Positions 53,828 to 63,676 of a stretch of DNA of 64,000 nt are shown in pieces (the stretch's first letter is position 1; every line of letters begins with the position of its first letter). The notes under the pieces are model-generated. The model was given only the letters and a program-made list of their open reading frames with translations, was not told the origin of the DNA and searched no databases. Source of the stretch: CAZGMJ01 sp964526785 (GTDB lineage: Bacteria; Planctomycetota; Phycisphaerae; Sedimentisphaerales; Anaerobacaceae); NCBI GenBank assembly GCA_964526785.1, contig CAZGMJ010000030.1, positions 1-64,000 on the forward strand, written 5' to 3'. The position numbers and the translations under genes were made by a program.

Positions 53828-55012
53828 CTAATCCAACCTCACAAATTCTGGCTTCTCGCTCTGGCCCAAGACCCACTTATAGACGTCTACCATTTGAGTT
53901 GCGATCTTGGGCCAGGTAAATGTGTCTTTAACTAGCTCTACACCGTTTTGACCTATCTGCCTCTGATCATCAGTTGATGACGCTATGAACTTCTTCAGGC
54001 CCTCGGCAATAGAATCCGCTTGTGGCTGAATCTCAATAGCGGCATTAGCTCCGAATCCTTCCGGGATGTTACAGAATCTTGTCATTAATACGGGCAGGCT
54101 GTAGCTCCATGCCTCCAAGACGCTCATCGGCAGCCCTTCGCTGAAGGACGGCAGGATGAAGACCTTTGCAGATCGAAGGGCTGCATCTTTGGCCTCGCCA
54201 TACAACGGTCCTGCAAATGAAATGCTGTTCGTCAGACCAAGCTTCTGAGTCAACCACTTGAGTTGCTGTTCATGCCCTCCCTGGCTCCACCCTGCAATCA
54301 CAAGCCGCCATCCTCCCGATAGTCCGGAGCCCGCATTCTTGAGGATGCTCCATGCTTCGATAAGGTTCTCCAGACCCTTCTTGGGATGAATCCTGCCGAG
54401 ATAAAGCAACACTTTCTTATCTGCACCGACCTTCGAGCTCCAGGGAGGGACTCTCTGTTCTGCTGACAGATCCGGCAAGTCGATTCCATTCGGAATGATG
54501 GCTACTGGATTCTTTAGCCCATAGGCCCTTATGCTTTGGTACTCGGATTCACAAAGAGCGTGGATGCACGCAGCCGAGCGCAGGTGCCGGTTTTCAAATA
54601 ACCAACCTGCAAGCTTCTTCTTCCAGGCCGAGTTCTTGAGTGCCCAGGCATCCAACATACCACGAGGGGATACCACATATGGAGTCTTGATTTCTCGCTT
54701 TGCCGCAAGATCTATGAGCGAAGGATAGAGCCAAATGCCATGGCAGTGCAAAATATCCGGCGAGGCCGCCAGCACCGCGTGTTTCATCATCTTCGAAGTT
54801 GGAAAAAAAGAGAGCCCGCTACGAGCACACACGTAGGGTTCCAACGGTTGCCAAGCCGCCCGGTCTTCAACCGTATGCTCATCCGTAAAGCTAAAGACTT
54901 GTATCATGCATAGCCGTGCTCTACTTGCAGCCTGGGTAAGCTTCCGTACTGAAGCAAAAAGACCACCTGCCTTGCGAGAGATGGACGCAGTAATAACCGA
55001 GACATGAATCAT
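53828..55012 (-). CDS. GT4 glycosyltransferase
   Basis: The 394-residue protein is a GT-B enzyme: KAGGLFASVRKL at the N terminus, HCHGIWLYPS, IIPNGIDLP, LYLGRIHPKKGLENLIEAW and the donor-binding LPSFSEGLPMSVLEAWSY. It adds a sugar to the EPS repeat unit. ATG 55012 gives the usual GT4 N terminus (MIHVSVITASIS); a GTG at 55123, overlapping the CapK-like gene, would add 37 untypical residues. Confidence 0.92.
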   Translation of the reverse strand: MIHVSVITASISRKAGGLFASVRKLTQAASRARLCMIQVFSFTDEHTVEDRAAWQPLEPYVCARSGLSFFPTSKMMKHAVLAASPDILHCHGIWLYPSLIDLAAKREIKTPYVVSPRGMLDAWALKNSAWKKKLAGWLFENRHLRSAACIHALCESEYQSIRAYGLKNPVAIIPNGIDLPDLSAEQRVPPWSSKVGADKKVLLYLGRIHPKKGLENLIEAWSILKNAGSGLSGGWRLVIAGWSQGGHEQQLKWLTQKLGLTNSISFAGPLYGEAKDAALRSAKVFILPSFSEGLPMSVLEAWSYSLPVLMTRFCNIPEGFGANAAIEIQPQADSIAEGLKKFIASSTDDQRQIGQNGVELVKDTFTWPKIATQMVDVYKWVLGQSEKPEFVRLD

Positions 55013-55106
55013 AATGTGCAGTGGATTTTCTGGGAAGCTCCAAGTAGTATTGGTCACCTTGATATAGAAACCATTGGTGACTACATTCAGCAGAGTAGCG
55101 CCGTCT

Positions 55107-56444
55107 TTACTTGTCAACGTCACTAACTACATAGCGAGTCTTACCATTGTCACTCACATCTAAATCAGCCTCAACAAAATCCAACGCAAGATTGGCGTCA
55201 GTCTTCTTCATCAGTCTGGCCTTGACAATTCTGATAACATCGGAACAATCAGCACCTTTGTGTGGCTCATACCGAATCGAAATCGAGTAGTCTCTGTGCT
55301 GATGGATATGAAAGGACTTTATCTTCTCCGTGAAATCATCGAAGATTGTTGTCCAGTACTCCCCCGGGATTACAGAACCGTTCGGGAGCCAGACAATGTC
55401 CGATACTCGCCCCTGCACATAGTCCATCAGCGGAAAGGGAAGACCGCATTCACAGTCTTCCTTCAATAATCTCCCCCTGTCTCCGATACGATAGCGAATG
55501 AGCGGAAAAGCCCTGTTGAGCAAGTCGGTGACGACCAAGTCACCGTATTCTCCGTCGCTGACGACTTCGGATCCATGAACAACCTCAACATGACGTATGT
55601 CGCTCGCAATATGTAAGCCACACTTGCGCTGACATTCGGCAGCTATCCAGTAGAATTCACACGACCCGTATTGGGTATACACATCACACTGATAGACACG
55701 CTCGAAGTGCTCCCTCTTGATCCTCGGAAGAGGTGCAGATGTGGTCCAGACCGCCTTAAGGTCATCCAACTGATATCCTTGCCGTTCAAGAAAACCTGCA
55801 AAGACATCGATAGCCCCTACATAGCCAACCAAGTACTTGGTACGGGCACGAACCAAAGACGCGTAGAACGTTTCCATCTGCTGCGGTGTCATGGACGCAG
55901 CAGAAATCCAATTCCTTCGCGTCGGCCAAAGGAGGGCCTTCTGAAATACTCTCTGCCATCCTTCCGGCACTGCGCGGTACAAATAGCCGCTGTTCTCAGA
56001 TACATCAGTACCCCACCAGTTCAGAGTACGCCAACTCATAACGCTTAGAAGAATCCTCGGGTCACAATAGATCTTCAGTGGCCGACCCGTGGAACCCCCT
56101 GTTGTCGAAGCTGGTAAGTCCTTCACACGGAGAGACGGGTTTAGTATTTCAGCTTCGCACTCCCGAATCTCCTCCCTTTCGAGGATTGGCAATTGGGAAA
56201 AGCTCTCACGGTTTCCAATATCCCCGGACTCAAAGCCGCAGCCACTGTATTTACGCCGATAGAATGGAATGTGATTGAAACAAAAACTCACTAGCTCTTG
56301 CAGTCTTCGCCAATTGAGTTCACACAGTGCATCGCTGGTAAGATGTTCGCTGTCAGCCAACTCTTTACTGAAAGCCAGTTCCTGTCTGTTGGCCATCCAT
56401 CTCTTAGCAGAGAAAACCCACTTCTTTGATACACTCATGCCCAT
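55107..56444 (-). CDS. CapK/PaaK-like adenylate-forming protein
   Basis: The 445-residue protein has the AMP-binding loop STTGGSTGRPLKIY, FPLIRYRIGDRGRL and VQGRVSDIVWLPNG of the phenylacetate-CoA ligase/CapK family. CapK homologues occur in capsule and EPS loci, where they may activate a carboxylic acid for attachment to sugar; the substrate here is unknown. It lies 21 bases behind the pyruvyl transferase. Confidence 0.9.
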   Translation of the reverse strand: MGMSVSKKWVFSAKRWMANRQELAFSKELADSEHLTSDALCELNWRRLQELVSFCFNHIPFYRRKYSGCGFESGDIGNRESFSQLPILEREEIRECEAEILNPSLRVKDLPASTTGGSTGRPLKIYCDPRILLSVMSWRTLNWWGTDVSENSGYLYRAVPEGWQRVFQKALLWPTRRNWISAASMTPQQMETFYASLVRARTKYLVGYVGAIDVFAGFLERQGYQLDDLKAVWTTSAPLPRIKREHFERVYQCDVYTQYGSCEFYWIAAECQRKCGLHIASDIRHVEVVHGSEVVSDGEYGDLVVTDLLNRAFPLIRYRIGDRGRLLKEDCECGLPFPLMDYVQGRVSDIVWLPNGSVIPGEYWTTIFDDFTEKIKSFHIHQHRDYSISIRYEPHKGADCSDVIRIVKARLMKKTDANLALDFVEADLDVSDNGKTRYVVSDVDK

Positions 56445-56465
56445 AGCGTTATGATCGGTAATCCA

Positions 56466-57707
56466 TCAGTGATGGACGCAATCCTCCCCTTCTTGGTCAA
56501 CAGCCCGCCCGCAGTTCCGCATTAAGTCGATCAACCATACCCGGCGGTCCAGAAAACCACTGACGATGCTTTGCAGGTCCTGACGTATTGTCTCCCGGTT
56601 GGCCAACGCATCATCAAGAAGCCGCTTAAGGGACGTCAGTTCCAGATCACGCAGATCGATCACATACTTTTCCAGGCCACACATGCGCATGATGCCATTT
56701 GTCTTGTGATTGTAGCTTATGGCTACCGCGGGGACATGCTGCGCCAGGGAGTAGATGTTCCCATGCATTCGCGTCCCGTAGGTGACTTGGCAGCGGCTTA
56801 CGATGCCACGATTTATTTCCGGCGGATAACACTCATACGCCATGACGGACGATTCTCCGAAAAAGGGGGCGGCTCTCTTCAGCAAGTCACCATCTCCAGG
56901 TGAGCCCTTGGCGGTCATGTCCTGGCATATGCCGACAGTGCGGATACCATAGTTTTTGTATAGGTGTTTTGAGGCGTCACCAATTATTTGAAAATAGTGT
57001 TCTTCCGAAACACCTAGGCGACTGGACGGATAAAAGGTAGTTGCCGCTATGGGCTCTTTTTCCAGGATGCCCAGTGACCGTAGAGCTTGTGAGGCACCTT
57101 CCTGATCAATTGATCTTTCGAAGAAAGCCAAATCTGGAAAGAGATGAACGTCGCTTTCGTTGAGATCCAATTCCTTGGTTACATACTCAAGGGTACATGG
57201 TTCCCGCACACAGAAACAAGCCGCTCGCCGAAGGACACGAGTCGTCAACATCTTGGCGACTTTCGATCTCAGCGGCCCAATGGTTTGCGGCCCGATAATC
57301 AGCTTTCCTTTGCGTGATAGCGTCATGTGTAGCAGTGCAGTACAAAGTTGTGGCCCCCCACGTTGCATATAGCCGCCCGGATGTGCCACAATAACGTCAG
57401 CGGAGCGTAACGCTGCGTAAGTCTCTCTCTGCGCTCTCGGAAGAAGGTGCGGACACCTAAGAAACGAGGGCAGCAATCTAGCAGCGTTGGCGGTCCGCCG
57501 ACATATTCTGGACATGATATGCGAAGTGCCCAACGTTTCGAGCCACTTGTACTCAGGGAATATCTCTCTGTGCAGGTCAGGGTTGCGATGGACACAGGCA
57601 ATGTCAGCATCAGGAAATGCTTCCCTGACGACTTTCAGGAACGCGGCGGTCTGTGTGTGGTCCCCGCTGTTCAATGCGCCGGCAATGTTAACGATTACTA
57701 TGTTCAT
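56466..57707 (-). CDS. Polysaccharide pyruvyl transferase family protein
   Basis: The 413-residue protein has AGALNSGDHTQTAAF at the N terminus, VIVAHPGGYMQRGG, GKLIIGPQTIGPL and CQVTYGTRMHGNIYSLA, the hallmarks of the WcaK/CsaB-type family that adds pyruvate ketals to polysaccharides from phosphoenolpyruvate. AAAGGAGG right before ATG 57707 fixes the start. The stop of the small membrane protein overlaps it (ATGA). Confidence 0.92.
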   Translation of the reverse strand: MNIVIVNIAGALNSGDHTQTAAFLKVVREAFPDADIACVHRNPDLHREIFPEYKWLETLGTSHIMSRICRRTANAARLLPSFLRCPHLLPRAQRETYAALRSADVIVAHPGGYMQRGGPQLCTALLHMTLSRKGKLIIGPQTIGPLRSKVAKMLTTRVLRRAACFCVREPCTLEYVTKELDLNESDVHLFPDLAFFERSIDQEGASQALRSLGILEKEPIAATTFYPSSRLGVSEEHYFQIIGDASKHLYKNYGIRTVGICQDMTAKGSPGDGDLLKRAAPFFGESSVMAYECYPPEINRGIVSRCQVTYGTRMHGNIYSLAQHVPAVAISYNHKTNGIMRMCGLEKYVIDLRDLELTSLKRLLDDALANRETIRQDLQSIVSGFLDRRVWLIDLMRNCGRAVDQEGEDCVHH

Positions 57708-58117
57708 GTCTCCTCCTTTGCAGCGTCGATGTGAGCACAACCCTTTATCGTTTCAAGTTGCCGCTTGTCTAGATATCCCGGTTCGTTGATCCACTGGGGG
57801 AAGACACTGATCCCCACCCAGTGCAGGGCGGGAAACAAGGAAACAACGGCGTGAATCCATGAAGAGACAAGACTATTAGTGTCGTGTCTGATGGCCACCA
57901 GAGCGGGATACGTCATGATGATGAACAGCATCTGTGCAGCGAAGTCACCTGCCACGGCCACAAGGTAGAGTCTGACTATGGCAAATGCAATTACGAAGAA
58001 GTTGATGCCGCTCAAAAGCCAGAACGACTGGAATGCGCAGACCACGCCGGTATTGGCACTTCCGACAGACAGCACATAGCAAAACTCTCTGTAGGCTGCG
58101 GTTTCAGACGGAATCAT
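57704..58117 (-). CDS. Small membrane protein, possibly a truncated EPS gene
   Basis: The 137-residue protein has three or so hydrophobic segments (VVCAFQSFWLLSGINFFVIAF; VRLYLVAVAGDFAAQMLFII; SSWIHAVVSLFPALHWVGI) and no recognised domain. It could be the remnant of a larger polymerase- or flippase-like protein, since the 360 bases upstream look decayed. It overlaps the pyruvyl transferase start by four bases, which suggests it is still translated. ATG 58117 is used; a TTG at 58144 is possible. Confidence 0.6.
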   Translation of the reverse strand: MIPSETAAYREFCYVLSVGSANTGVVCAFQSFWLLSGINFFVIAFAIVRLYLVAVAGDFAAQMLFIIMTYPALVAIRHDTNSLVSSWIHAVVSLFPALHWVGISVFPQWINEPGYLDKRQLETIKGCAHIDAAKEET

Positions 58118-58477
58118 CAATGGTAATCTAAACTCCTTACCCAATTACTGGTCAGGCATTTACTTCAACACCAGCCTGTTCCACTGACCCAAGCCATGGC
58201 CAAGCGACTGCCTTCACTCCGTTGCGGCCCTGCCAAAGACATCACTGCGAACCTCTGGCCGGTCCCCAGCCAGTGCATTCCGAAGGTTATCAGTGTAGTC
58301 CGTATTGGCAATGTCCTGGGAGCGGATGATGACGTGAGTTCAAGAGTCAAAGCCAGTCGCCTGGAAAAAAAGGCCAATTTCGCCGTCTTCTGAGGACTAT
58401 AGCAGCTATCCCAAGCAGTGGCTTCGGTCTCAGAGCAAGATTCGCCAACAGATGAGGTTATGGGCCAGGGAATCATC
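58118..58477. other. Spacer with a possible decayed gene
   Basis: No intact gene is visible. On the minus strand at about 58339-58217 a 41-codon frame between two stops reads protein-like (VIIRSQDIANTDYTDNLRN, then GDRPEVRSDVFGRAATE), as if it were the C terminus of a lost enzyme. A 103-codon frame in another phase (58165-58476) has no protein-like character. Confidence 0.35.
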
Positions 58478-59119
58478 TTAAGGGGTCTCCCTTATCTCAG
58501 GATCTCTTCCAGGCAAACGATTTCGAACTGGTTTCGCTGGATTGCCTGCGACAATTGCCCATTCCGGTACATCTTTGGTCACAACGCTTCCAGCTCCGAT
58601 TATTGAATGCGAGCCAAGTCTTACGCCGGGCAGAATTATTGAACGAGTGCCGATCCAGACGTCGTCGCCAATTACCACTGCCCTTCGCGGGGGAGCACCC
58701 TGTTCCCGCATCGGAACGTTAGTCTTCTCGAAATTGTGGCTTCCAGACAGGACAATAATCTCAGGTCCCATCATCACATCTTGACCTATGATCGTGTCGT
58801 GTCCAATCCAACACCGATAATTGAGGGCTGAATTATCTCCTATTTGAATAAGATGCCCCGTACCGAAGTTAACATTCGAGGCAATACGAATCCGTCTACC
58901 ACACTTTGCAAAGATATGTCGCGCGCATAATACCCGTAGTAATGCGCTCAACCGGCAACCAGGCATAGGTGGATTGGGCAAATGAGATGCGATGGCATAG
59001 TAAAAAAAGAGCCAAAGAGACTTTTGCCAGCCAAGGCCATGGCGTTTCCGAAGATCCGATCCGGTGTGGATGATCAGGGTCTGTCCATCTCGTCGGGATG
59101 TTGGATGATCAGGATTCAT
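58478..59119 (-). CDS. Left-handed beta-helix acetyltransferase (maltose/galactoside O-acetyltransferase-like)
   Basis: The 213-residue protein has hexapeptide repeats (IRIASNVNFGTGHLIQIG, WIGHDTIIGQDVMMGPE, DDVWIGTRSIILPGVRLG, IIGAGSVVTKDVPEWAIVAG, NPAKPVR) typical of NodL/LacA-like O-acetyltransferases. The N-terminal 60 residues are less typical and partly hydrophobic. It probably modifies the EPS. Confidence 0.9.
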   Translation of the reverse strand: MNPDHPTSRRDGQTLIIHTGSDLRKRHGLGWQKSLWLFFYYAIASHLPNPPMPGCRLSALLRVLCARHIFAKCGRRIRIASNVNFGTGHLIQIGDNSALNYRCWIGHDTIIGQDVMMGPEIIVLSGSHNFEKTNVPMREQGAPPRRAVVIGDDVWIGTRSIILPGVRLGSHSIIGAGSVVTKDVPEWAIVAGNPAKPVRNRLPGRDPEIRETP

Positions 59120-59429
59120 CGTTAATCATGCGCTCCACACGCAGTGGCGGCCGGAACACCCCATCCACAACCTTATCTGTCCACCCTCGCTGCATGATGA
59201 CAACCTCTTATTGAGTTCCTCCTAGCCAAGATAGTATTCGTTGTGTCACTGCCTTTCTTGTCCTCATGAACTCGCTTTTCACTCTTCAGGGGGATTCTTG
59301 TATTGAGTCACGATTCTTGAGGCAAAGAACATCTTCTCGTACAATTCCCCAGCGGGGAATCTGCCTATGTCGTCCGCACAGTCCCAAAGTCCACACATGT
59401 CCATTACTGCCAGCACCAGCAATAATGGC
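59120..59429. other. Intergenic region without a recognisable gene
   Basis: About 310 bases between the polymerase and acetyltransferase genes; no gene, promoter or terminator could be supported. Confidence 0.45.
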
Positions 59430-60797
59430 CTACCTCCTCTGGCGATAAAAGAGTGGATTGTCCGGGCTCCAAACTGGCAGGATAGGGACAGGGCCGTTTG
59501 TCGACTCGCCGAATTCACGCTCGCGACAGAAGCGAGTTAGGACGTACATAAACACAAAAGTATACATGAAGAGAGGGAGCACTCCTGTTATGGAAGATAC
59601 TATCGACTTGATCATCCAATAGATTGCCACAAGATACCATAGTTGGGCCCAAAGACTGTGTTGTCCATATGCCCGGTTCCATAGGTACCCGTACAGATAG
59701 CCTATTACATAGTAATACAACGCACCGAAAAAAGCGAACTGCATGAAGACATCGCATGGCCCCGTAGCAAACGAACCATGCTTGCGACTCCATGAATACC
59801 TCTGAAGAACAGCTTCTCGAATGTCGGTATTTATGTACAGCGAATTCTTGATAGACTCCCCTACGATCTGGCGTGGGACATAAGAGTAGATAATGCTGTT
59901 GTGCAGACTTGCGCCATAGTTGAATGCCAACTCCTGCCAGGCCGCAGCACAATAATATACCGCTACGTCGAACTCGCTATATTCGCCTGCCAACACCCTA
60001 TCTATACTCTGCGAATTGCGAATGCTGTCCGTAATGGAATCCACATCAATACCATATTGTGAGGCACTGCGATAGGCGCCCCCATAATATACCACCAATG
60101 GCATCATACAAATCAGTAAGACGAAGACAATGCGCGGCACATGCCACCCCTTAACAAACATGAAGGACAATAATACTCCCGCCGCCAATGTTCCTGTCTG
60201 GGAGCGCCGCCCGAGAAAAATGGCTGTTGCAAGGGGATATGGTAGCATCAGTAGAATTATCCATAGTCTCAGCATGGTAAATCGCCGCACAGTTGCGAAA
60301 AACGAAATAACAAATCCAAGATTAATTAACGGCACTAGCAGGTTGTATTTGACAAAATCTCCCGACAAGCCACTCCCATAGTATGCGCCACCGGTAAATT
60401 GCTCGGCAAATCCTCCCAGTACACTAGCGCGCTTGAATGCAGAACAGAAGCCGATCAAGTAGGCTATTGCCCCGCCCCAAAAGACCTTACTAACCGAAAG
60501 CTGAGACAGATTTGGCCGCACTCTTGACGACTTCACTCCTCTGGCATAACCAAGCCACCCCAGACCACTGCAGAGCACGAGCATAATCATTGCCAAATAT
60601 AGTCCGCCGTCATCAAGAACCCTCTGCGAGTACTTGGATGGATCTCGTATCGCCGCAAACACTGGCAAGGCAAAAAATGAAAGCCAAGTTGCTCCGGCAA
60701 TGGTGGGATATTGCAGGAAACGCTCCCTCTTCAGAAGTCCCCAAGCGACCATTCCGCCAGCCAGCGACAAGAACGCAATGTACAGTAACCAATACAT
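59430..60797 (-). CDS. O-antigen/EPS polymerase-like membrane protein (Wzy type)
   Basis: The 455-residue protein has about 12 membrane helices and one long periplasmic loop (about 255-340, YGGAYRSASQYGIDVDSITD to RYSWSRKHGSF), the general architecture of Wzy polymerases that join lipid-linked repeat units. Wzy sequences are poorly conserved, so the call rests on topology and on the neighbouring flippase and glycosyltransferases. Confidence 0.75.
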   Translation of the reverse strand: MYWLLYIAFLSLAGGMVAWGLLKRERFLQYPTIAGATWLSFFALPVFAAIRDPSKYSQRVLDDGGLYLAMIMLVLCSGLGWLGYARGVKSSRVRPNLSQLSVSKVFWGGAIAYLIGFCSAFKRASVLGGFAEQFTGGAYYGSGLSGDFVKYNLLVPLINLGFVISFFATVRRFTMLRLWIILLMLPYPLATAIFLGRRSQTGTLAAGVLLSFMFVKGWHVPRIVFVLLICMMPLVVYYGGAYRSASQYGIDVDSITDSIRNSQSIDRVLAGEYSEFDVAVYYCAAAWQELAFNYGASLHNSIIYSYVPRQIVGESIKNSLYINTDIREAVLQRYSWSRKHGSFATGPCDVFMQFAFFGALYYYVIGYLYGYLWNRAYGQHSLWAQLWYLVAIYWMIKSIVSSITGVLPLFMYTFVFMYVLTRFCREREFGESTNGPVPILPVWSPDNPLFYRQRR

Positions 60798-60948
60798 TAT
60801 TGTATCTCGCTCATAAGATCAATCAGCCATCCCAATCAGACCCCAATAGGCAAGTGGCAGAAGCACCATCGTGACGATAAACGCCGAATCACAACATCAT
60901 ATGTGCTGTCCGATTTCCCCAAGCCTCCCTCGAGAATAATCAGCAGGC

Positions 60949-62196
60949 TCAAGAAACGAGTTGTTCCAAGCAAGCTAACAGAGGTTGTTGGGTGTCCAGA
61001 GTATAATTCTCAATCTTCTTCAATGCGCTAAGTGACATAGTCTCCAGCAGTGCCTTGTCCTCGGACAGAAGGTGCAGCTTCTCACTAATGCTTTCTGCAT
61101 CTCGGATGGGTACAATGAAGCCGTCCACACCATCCGTCACAACAGAGCCTGCGTTCTTCGTACAAATCACGGGAAGTCCTTTGGCTAGGGCCTCAAACGT
61201 CACAGTGGCCGACCCTTCACAGATACTGGGCAGGCAAAACGCGTCTGCCCACTCGTACCATTTCTCAATTTCGATGCGAGGTACTTGACCGGCCAATATC
61301 GTATTTCCAGGCGATGCCTTACGAACTACTTGTTCCCTGCACCGGATCGGCCCGATCACCGCTACTTCAACACTCTTGCCAAGTCGTTCAGCTGCCTGAA
61401 GAACGTATTGGACGCCCTTGAGCAGGCCTACGGTTCCAACAAACAAGACCCTGAGAGGTCCCTCTCGACGCCGGGCCTTGGGCCCCTTCCGGATCCAAGA
61501 ATCGGCCAACACATGCGGGATAAGGCAGCACTTATCCGATGGGACCCCTATTTCCCGCAGACCGTCCTGCACAAACTCACTGGGTGCGATGATCCGGTGG
61601 GCCCAGTCCCACTCGTTATTTTCCTGATCGATTAGTACCTGATTCAGCTCGTTGTACGCGTCACCGAATGGGTCTTCCTCCCAATCGGGCCAAAGCTCAT
61701 GTTCTTGGTGCATCAGAATGCGCATTAACTGGCGGGGTAGAGCCATTTGGTCAAGAATACACTTAATCCCGTAGTCATGACACCGCCGAAAGAGGATTTC
61801 AGCCTCGTGTTTGTAGCTGTAAACGACGTCGACCTCTTTGGGGATGCGTTTCGCGACCAAGTCACTGAACGTTCTACCCATCCAAATCCTAGTCTGAAGC
61901 TTTTCCCTCATAGTCTTGGCCTTGCGTTGCCTGAACTTCAATGCGAGTCCGAATCGAGTGAAAGCTCGAACCTTCTCTCGATCAATCGGTGACTTTCTTC
62001 CCATCAATCGTCTGAGGGCAACCGGTGCGACAGCATCTGGAATCAGGTTGAGCACAGACCGGAGAAGTCCATTGCCCAAGTACACATCTGTGTACAGACA
62101 AGACAGCATACCCGCTTTATCGAACTCAGAGGGGACCGCATAGTGCCTTCGAGCACCAATCTGCGACACTGCAACCGCAATATTCTCATGTGACAT
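60949..62196 (-). CDS. GT4 glycosyltransferase
   Basis: The 415-residue GT-B protein has an N-terminal acceptor domain (AVAVSQIGARRHYAVPSEFD), the linker APSEFVQDGLREIGVPSDKC, LRVLFVGTVGLLKGVQYVL and the donor site LPSICEGSATVTFEALAKGL with TDGVDGFIVPI. This resembles GT4 enzymes of EPS loci. It stands between the flippase and the polymerase, with 150 bases on the polymerase side and 100 on the other. Confidence 0.92.
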   Translation of the reverse strand: MSHENIAVAVSQIGARRHYAVPSEFDKAGMLSCLYTDVYLGNGLLRSVLNLIPDAVAPVALRRLMGRKSPIDREKVRAFTRFGLALKFRQRKAKTMREKLQTRIWMGRTFSDLVAKRIPKEVDVVYSYKHEAEILFRRCHDYGIKCILDQMALPRQLMRILMHQEHELWPDWEEDPFGDAYNELNQVLIDQENNEWDWAHRIIAPSEFVQDGLREIGVPSDKCCLIPHVLADSWIRKGPKARRREGPLRVLFVGTVGLLKGVQYVLQAAERLGKSVEVAVIGPIRCREQVVRKASPGNTILAGQVPRIEIEKWYEWADAFCLPSICEGSATVTFEALAKGLPVICTKNAGSVVTDGVDGFIVPIRDAESISEKLHLLSEDKALLETMSLSALKKIENYTLDTQQPLLACLEQLVS

Positions 62197-62297
62197 TTGT
62201 GTCTTCTTCAGTAACTCTTCGTTAGTGTAAGATTGTTGTCCTGTAGAGATTCCAACTACGCCCCAAATCGATCTTCAGAGATCAGGAATACAGACCA

Positions 62298-63611
62298 CTA
62301 GGCTGATCGCCACGCTCGCGAGCCAACCACGCTCAACACGTACACAAAATCCGCTCTTCCAGGCAGAAGATCATAGTAACTAGCAAGTGGCGCATAATGA
62401 CTCATCGTTCGCCAAGCCATCAGCATCAGGTATACGGTCTGTGCTGCCAGATAGGCCAGACACATACCTGCAAGCCCCCACGCAGCCGATAGAAAAATGC
62501 CAGATACTCCTATTACGACAAGACCCACAAGCCGGCCTTCGAGCCCGACGAATGCCCGGCCCTGCCCCCTCATCACTTGGTCCAAGAGGTTGGCAAGCCC
62601 TGCAAGAGCCGAGCCTATTATCAATAGGCGGGCGGGATTGACCGCCGATGCAAATTCACCCCCGTAGACCAGCGGCAGCAGAAGAGGCATAGCTATAGCC
62701 AGTATGCCGCCAAAGAAGAGCCAGAGCAACAGCGAGAGGCGAAAGGTCTTTGCGATCCTTGCGAATCCTTCGCCACGCTCGGCCTGTGCGGCCACGGTGA
62801 AAGAGACCATTGCCGCCGAATTTGTAATACTTCCTACCGCTGCACTAGCCGAAAGGGCGACCGCGTAGAGACCTAGGTTTTCAGTCCCTAACAGCCACAG
62901 CAGAATTGCCTTATCGGCCTGGAGATACAGCGGCATGGCAGCTCCCGCCAGGCCGAAGCGGATGCTCTCTTTGATCGCTTTGACCGGCGAATACAAGCGT
63001 CCCCAAATGCTCATATCCTTCAGTGCCAGAACCAGCCTCATAAGAACCACCACCAGGTTTGCCAGCAATAGTCCTATCGCCGCCCATTTAACTTGCCTCA
63101 CTCCAGTGGCCCACATACCTATTAGAAAGGTGACGTAGACGGGATACAAAACAGCTCTGGTAAGATTGAATCGCTTGAAGTGGCCAGCACCCCGATCTAC
63201 AGCGATCAGATTGAGTGCCAGGTGGTTAAGCACAATGAACGCCACGAACAGTCGCGATATGCCCAGAAGGTGCATATTCGCTTCCGGCAACAGATATGGC
63301 AAACTGAAATAGCATAAGATACTCGCGACGGCCGAAGAGATCAACGCGAGGAGTATGGATGTTCTGATTACTTCATCGTACCGCCCGGTCTTTGCTGCAG
63401 CGCGGGCGAGGGCGATGTTCGTTCCGAAAATGCCGATTGCGGCGAAGACATTCGGCCACAGGATCACAGCCGCATATTCTCCGCGGCCAACGCGTCCGAG
63501 AAGCCGGGCAACGATAATACCTTGTATGACCGTGAAGGCCTGGACGATGACGCTTGTGCCGAACGTACCAAAATACGCGCGTATTCCAATTCGCTGCGGA
63601 TTTACAACCAT
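62298..63611 (-). CDS. Lipid-linked oligosaccharide flippase (Wzx type)
   Basis: The 437-residue protein has about 12 membrane helices and the MATE/MOP-like pattern FGTSVIVQAFTVIQGIIVAR LLGRVGRGEYAAV at the N terminus, typical of polysaccharide export flippases. With the Wzy-type polymerase it indicates a Wzx/Wzy-dependent pathway. The translation ends at 62298; no partner Wza/Wzc genes are in view. Confidence 0.9.
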   Translation of the reverse strand: MVVNPQRIGIRAYFGTFGTSVIVQAFTVIQGIIVARLLGRVGRGEYAAVILWPNVFAAIGIFGTNIALARAAAKTGRYDEVIRTSILLALISSAVASILCYFSLPYLLPEANMHLLGISRLFVAFIVLNHLALNLIAVDRGAGHFKRFNLTRAVLYPVYVTFLIGMWATGVRQVKWAAIGLLLANLVVVLMRLVLALKDMSIWGRLYSPVKAIKESIRFGLAGAAMPLYLQADKAILLWLLGTENLGLYAVALSASAAVGSITNSAAMVSFTVAAQAERGEGFARIAKTFRLSLLLWLFFGGILAIAMPLLLPLVYGGEFASAVNPARLLIIGSALAGLANLLDQVMRGQGRAFVGLEGRLVGLVVIGVSGIFLSAAWGLAGMCLAYLAAQTVYLMLMAWRTMSHYAPLASYYDLLPGRADFVYVLSVVGSRAWRSA

Positions 63612-63676
63612 GCGCGCTGTCTATTCCCCATCGACCTTTCTTGTTCTACGTTCAAAAGCTATCCTGGAACAAAATG

